Of a stretch of 64,000 nucleotides of DNA, positions 60,984 through 64,000 are shown piece after piece. The DNA comes from JAYREN01 sp963663375 (GTDB taxonomy: Bacteria > Acidobacteriota > Holophagae > Holophagales > Holophagaceae). Each line of letters begins with the position of its first letter. The first letter of the stretch is position 1. The DNA is taken from the NCBI GenBank assembly GCA_963663375.1, contig OY760195.1:496001-560000 (forward strand), in the 5' to 3' direction. The notes beneath the pieces are model-generated. The model saw only the letters and a list, made by a program, of their open reading frames with translations. It was not told where the DNA came from and made no database searches. Made by a program: the position numbers and the translations under genes.

Positions 60984-61338
60984 GGGTCCAGCCTAGCCCG
61001 AAATCCCCCCAAACCGCGCGCCCGCCCCCAGGGGGCGTTGCAGAACCGATTCATTCCCCAATCTAGGGTTATGCGGAAAACCTCGCGGATTTCGCCCCTC
61101 GGAGTCCCCTAAAGTCCTTCAGTTCTTTCACTTCAGCGCATGGCGCTCAACTCTGCATACTAATCCATCTTGCTGATGTATATGGCTTTACCAAAAACAG
61201 AGCCTCATCCGAAGAGAATTTGCACTCGGGAGGGTTTTCCACAATTTCCCATTACTTTCGTGTTGACATCCCGAATGGGCCCTTTGATGGGGGTGACATG
61301 ATCGTGACGAAGGCGCGAAAGATTGTTTCCAGTTCGCC
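60984..61338. other. 355-base region upstream of radA
   Basis: The stretch separates smc (ends 61339) from radA on the same strand. It is less GC-rich than its surroundings and must carry the radA promoter. A 61-codon open frame there looks like a shadow with no family similarity, and I see no strong hairpin after smc. Confidence 0.35.
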
Positions 61339-64000
61339 TCAAACCAGCTGTTCGGCATCTCGCAGCTGCACACTCACGAGGCGACTGATGCCCCTCTCTT
61401 CCATCGTCACGCCGTACAGCGTATCTGCTGCAACCATTGTAGGTTTTTGGTGAGTGATGACGATGAATTGAGTATCAGCTTTCATTTTCTGCACCAGTTT
61501 GGCGAAACGGGCCACATTGGCTTCATCCAGGGGCGCGTCCACCTCGTCCAACACGCAGAAGGGACTGGGCTTGTACTGGAAGATGGCGAAGAGCAGGGAG
61601 ATGGCCGTGAGGGCCTTCTCGCCACCGCTCAACAGCGTGAGGGCCTTGGCGCTCTTGCCCGGCGGCTGGGCCGTGATCTCGATGCCGCACTCCAGCAGAT
61701 CCTTGGGATCCTGCAGGGAGAGGTGCGCGGAGCCGCCGCCGAAGACTTCGCGGAAGACCTCGGAAAACCGGGCGTTGATGAAGTCGAAGGCCTCGCGGAA
61801 CCGCTCCTCGCTGGTGGCGTTGATCTCCTTGATAGTGGCCTCGAGGTTATCGATGGCCTCCATGACATCGCCCCGCTGCTGGTTCATGAAGGAGAGCCGG
61901 GATTCGGCCTCTTCCAGCTCCTGGATGGCCAGGGGATTGACGCTGCCCAGATCCAGCCTGCGGCCCTGCAGTTCGCCGAAGGCGGTCTGGTGTACCAGTT
62001 CCCCCTGATCCCAGGCCTCCCGCTCTTCGTCCGTGATGGAAGCGAGGAAATCCGGGACCGTGAGGGAGAGGGCCAACTCGATTTCCTTGGCCATGGCCTC
62101 GGTGCTGCCCTGCACCTGGGCCGCCGATATCAGGGCCTCCTGGTGCAACTGGCGAGCGTTTTCCAGGGCCTGCTGGAGCTCCCGGGCCATGCGCTCGTGC
62201 ACACGAAGGGCTTCGGCTGTGTGTTCGATCTCCGGCTGGGCCTCGCCTTGCTGCGCCACCAGGGCCTGGCGTTCCTCCAGCCGCTGCTGGGTTTCGCCTT
62301 CCAGCTCCTGGATGCGCTGGGTGGCCTGCTGGGCGCGCTGCTCCGCCTGCTGGATGTCCTCCTGGACCCGCTTCTTCTCGGCCTCCAGGTCGTAGGCGCC
62401 CCGCTGGATCTGGAGCACCTGGCGCTGAAGGCTATCGCGTTCCGCCCACACGGAAGCGCGCATCTGGGTGGCCTCCATGAGGATCTGGCGGCGGCGCTCC
62501 AGCTCAGCCTGGGCCTCCTGCTGGCGCCCTTCGGCCTCGTGGATGGATTCCGTGATGACCGCCGATTCCGGATTCTCCTCGGGCGCTTCGAGATCCCGTA
62601 GCTGCCCGCGCAGGGCGGCGATTTCCTTCTCGAGCTGCTCCCACTGCTGATCCGCCCGCTCCTGCGCCTCCTGGATCTCCCTCAACTGCCCCCGCACTGA
62701 GGCGTGGCGACCCTTCAGGTCCTCCAGGCTCCGGCGACAGGCCAGGCGATCCTCTTCCATCTCGCGGGAGCGCTCCGTGCTTTCCTGAAGGCGCCGCTGG
62801 CGGTCCTTGGCCTCGGTCTCCAGGGCTTCCACCCGATCCAGCAGTTCCTCCCGGAGCCTGCGGCAGGCCTCCAGTTCGCCCCGCAGCTTCAGGGGCGAAG
62901 CGGCGGGCGCATGGACGCCCACCTGAACGGGGCCGTAGGGCAGGCGCACGAGGCCTGGCGAAACAAAACCCAGGCCGGGATGCAGGGCCGAAAGCCCTGG
63001 GAGGTTCGCATCCGAACAGCGGAAGGTCCGGGCCAACAGGCTCTCCAGGGGCCGGGGCTTGCCCGCGCGCCAGCGCAAATGGGGGGCCAGGGCCTCGCAG
63101 CCCTCGGGTGTCTCTGGGACTTCAGAGGCACCCGGGACCGCCACGTAGAGCTGTCCCGGAGCCGCACCCAGCTGAGTCAGGGCCACCTCACCCAGGGCGA
63201 CGGACTGGGTCCAGACCCCCAGGAGCCGTTCCACATCGGCCAGGGTTTCCTCGTCCACCGAGAGCCCTTCCGGCAGGGAGAAGCCCTCCTGGCCCAACTC
63301 CTTCAGCCAGGCCAGGCCCTTCTGCACCTCTTCAGACCCCGTGGCCTGACGCAGGATATCCCCGACCTGCTTGAGTCTGCGCTCCTCCGCATCGAGGGCC
63401 CCTTCGCTCTCTCGCAGCGCCGCCGCGGCTTTCCGCTGGGCCTCCTGGGCTTCGGCATGGAGGCGCGACTGCACCTGGACGGCCTCTTCCACCTGTTCGG
63501 CCCGGCTCTCGGCTCCCTCGAATTCGCGGGCAAGGCGCAGATCTTCGGCCTGGAGACCCTCCAGCCGGGGGGAACGCACGGACTCCTCGTGGTTGAGGGC
63601 ATCCAGACGCCCCTCGGCCTGGGCCACCTGCTGGTGGAGGGCCTGACGCTGGCGCTGGATGGCGATGGCGGCGCGCTCGGCCTCGGCCCGACGGGCCCGG
63701 AGCTCCCGCAGTTCGCCCTCGATGCGCCGCAGGGCGCCGGAGGCCATGGCCACGGCCTCGTCGGCCTCGGAAACGAGGGTCTCTCGGCCCTCGAGGGCCT
63801 TCTTGGCCACCTCGAGGGAGGCCTGCAGCTTGGTCGCCTCGGCCACGGAATCCCCGGTGCGATGGGAGAGTTCCTCCAGGCGGGCGGCCAGCACGGCTCC
63901 CTGCTCCCGGGCCTCGCGGATGCGCTCCTCCTGGAAACCGCGATCCTGGTCGGCCAGACTGAGCCGCTGATCCAGGGCCAGGATGGCCCGGCCCCGCTTG
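61339..64000 (-). CDS. smc: Chromosome segregation protein SMC, 5' end outside window
   Basis: The visible 886 codons cover the distal N-terminal coiled coil, hinge, second coiled coil and C-terminal head of an SMC protein. Long heptad-rich stretches (KLQASLEVAKKALEGRETLVSEADEAVAMA and many more) flank a central non-coil region, from GLAWLKELGQEGFSLPEG to LVRLPYGPVQVGVHAP, that stands where the hinge should be. The head has the ABC signature LTLLSGGEKALTAISLLFAIFQYKPSPFCVLDEVDAPLDEANV, and the His switch VITHQKPTMVAADTLYGVTMEERG. Walker A lies off the window. The hinge region is divergent from the usual bacterial glycine pattern. The gene runs into radA with a 355-base gap. Confidence 0.92.
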   Translation of the reverse strand, partial: KRGRAILALDQRLSLADQDRGFQEERIREAREQGAVLAARLEELSHRTGDSVAEATKLQASLEVAKKALEGRETLVSEADEAVAMASGALRRIEGELRELRARRAEAERAAIAIQRQRQALHQQVAQAEGRLDALNHEESVRSPRLEGLQAEDLRLAREFEGAESRAEQVEEAVQVQSRLHAEAQEAQRKAAAALRESEGALDAEERRLKQVGDILRQATGSEEVQKGLAWLKELGQEGFSLPEGLSVDEETLADVERLLGVWTQSVALGEVALTQLGAAPGQLYVAVPGASEVPETPEGCEALAPHLRWRAGKPRPLESLLARTFRCSDANLPGLSALHPGLGFVSPGLVRLPYGPVQVGVHAPAASPLKLRGELEACRRLREELLDRVEALETEAKDRQRRLQESTERSREMEEDRLACRRSLEDLKGRHASVRGQLREIQEAQERADQQWEQLEKEIAALRGQLRDLEAPEENPESAVITESIHEAEGRQQEAQAELERRRQILMEATQMRASVWAERDSLQRQVLQIQRGAYDLEAEKKRVQEDIQQAEQRAQQATQRIQELEGETQQRLEERQALVAQQGEAQPEIEHTAEALRVHERMARELQQALENARQLHQEALISAAQVQGSTEAMAKEIELALSLTVPDFLASITDEEREAWDQGELVHQTAFGELQGRRLDLGSVNPLAIQELEEAESRLSFMNQQRGDVMEAIDNLEATIKEINATSEERFREAFDFINARFSEVFREVFGGGSAHLSLQDPKDLLECGIEITAQPPGKSAKALTLLSGGEKALTAISLLFAIFQYKPSPFCVLDEVDAPLDEANVARFAKLVQKMKADTQFIVITHQKPTMVAADTLYGVTMEERGISRLVSVQLRDAEQLV

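Noticed and set aside
61188..61373. 61-codon frame upstream of radA
   Set aside because: Overlaps the smc 3' end, has no Shine-Dalgarno that convinces and no family similarity.
1..64000. tRNA, rRNA, CRISPR, insertion sequence or prophage
   Set aside because: Visual scan of intergenic regions gave no tRNA T-arm pattern, no spaced direct repeats, no transposase or integrase and no phage structural genes.

Overview
The window is high-GC, densely coded chromosomal DNA from a Gram-negative, respiring heterotroph. I read it as Acidobacteriota, class Holophagae (Geothrix/Holophaga-like). This rests on the overall gene mix (propeller-type sensors, MCE/MlaE lipid transport, a DUF4388 protein, a GlyQS-type glycyl-tRNA synthetase, and trpEGDCFBA joined to a type Ib DAHP synthase), not on a marker gene, and no rRNA or tRNA gene is present. 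Replication-linked DNA-maintenance genes (smc, radA, rmuC, an HU/IHF-like protein), translation genes and a TCA-cycle block show this is core chromosome. There is no phage, plasmid, insertion sequence or CRISPR array.

Layout. 1-3.4 kb: a DUF4388 protein and a TPR/zinc-ribbon membrane protein, divergent from a secreted TPR protein. 3.4-7.0 kb: a metG-led operon (metG, an SRPBCC protein, an ArsC/Spx-like protein, exonuclease III) with GTGA start/stop overlaps and a relic copy of the metG 3' end. 7.0-14.7 kb: the tryptophan operon trpE-G-D-C-F-B-A plus the DAHP synthase gene, with overlapping or near-abutting genes. It is preceded by a leader peptide with three consecutive Trp codons and an intrinsic terminator, a classical attenuator. 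14.7-19.5 kb: cyclophilin, lipoprotein, alpha/beta hydrolase, CsgG-like protein, HU/IHF-like protein, leucyl aminopeptidase. 19.5-27.1 kb: rmuC, tsaE, nnr and a 1464-residue hybrid sensor kinase. 27-35 kb: HIT protein, TrmL, lipid kinase, an erythromycin-esterase-like protein, an RluA-type pseudouridine synthase, and a pair of ATGA-coupled secreted proteins, one with an HExxH motif.

35-42 kb: carbamate kinase, YciI protein, an MlaE-MlaF-MlaD-like cassette whose ATPase has lost its catalytic motifs, and a 1030-residue propeller diguanylate cyclase. 42-48.8 kb: glyQ-glyS, a TPR protein, a PaaK-like adenylating enzyme and a bacilliredoxin. 48.8-53.8 kb: citrate synthase, isocitrate dehydrogenase and aconitase, which together cover oxaloacetate to 2-oxoglutarate. 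54-58.5 kb: a methyltransferase, a small unknown protein, a secreted nucleotide-pyrophosphatase-like enzyme and an ABC-F ATPase broken by one missing base. 58.7-64 kb: yicC, radA and the 3' part of smc, which runs off the window.

The strongest observations are the trp leader/attenuator, the MCE cassette with an apparently dead ATPase, the metG scar with only synonymous differences over eleven codons, the HExxH secreted pair, the ABC-F frameshift and two degenerate intergenic inverted-repeat elements. Several perfect-stem hairpins serve as intrinsic, mostly bidirectional, terminators. Functions come from motif recognition by eye; no database search was possible.
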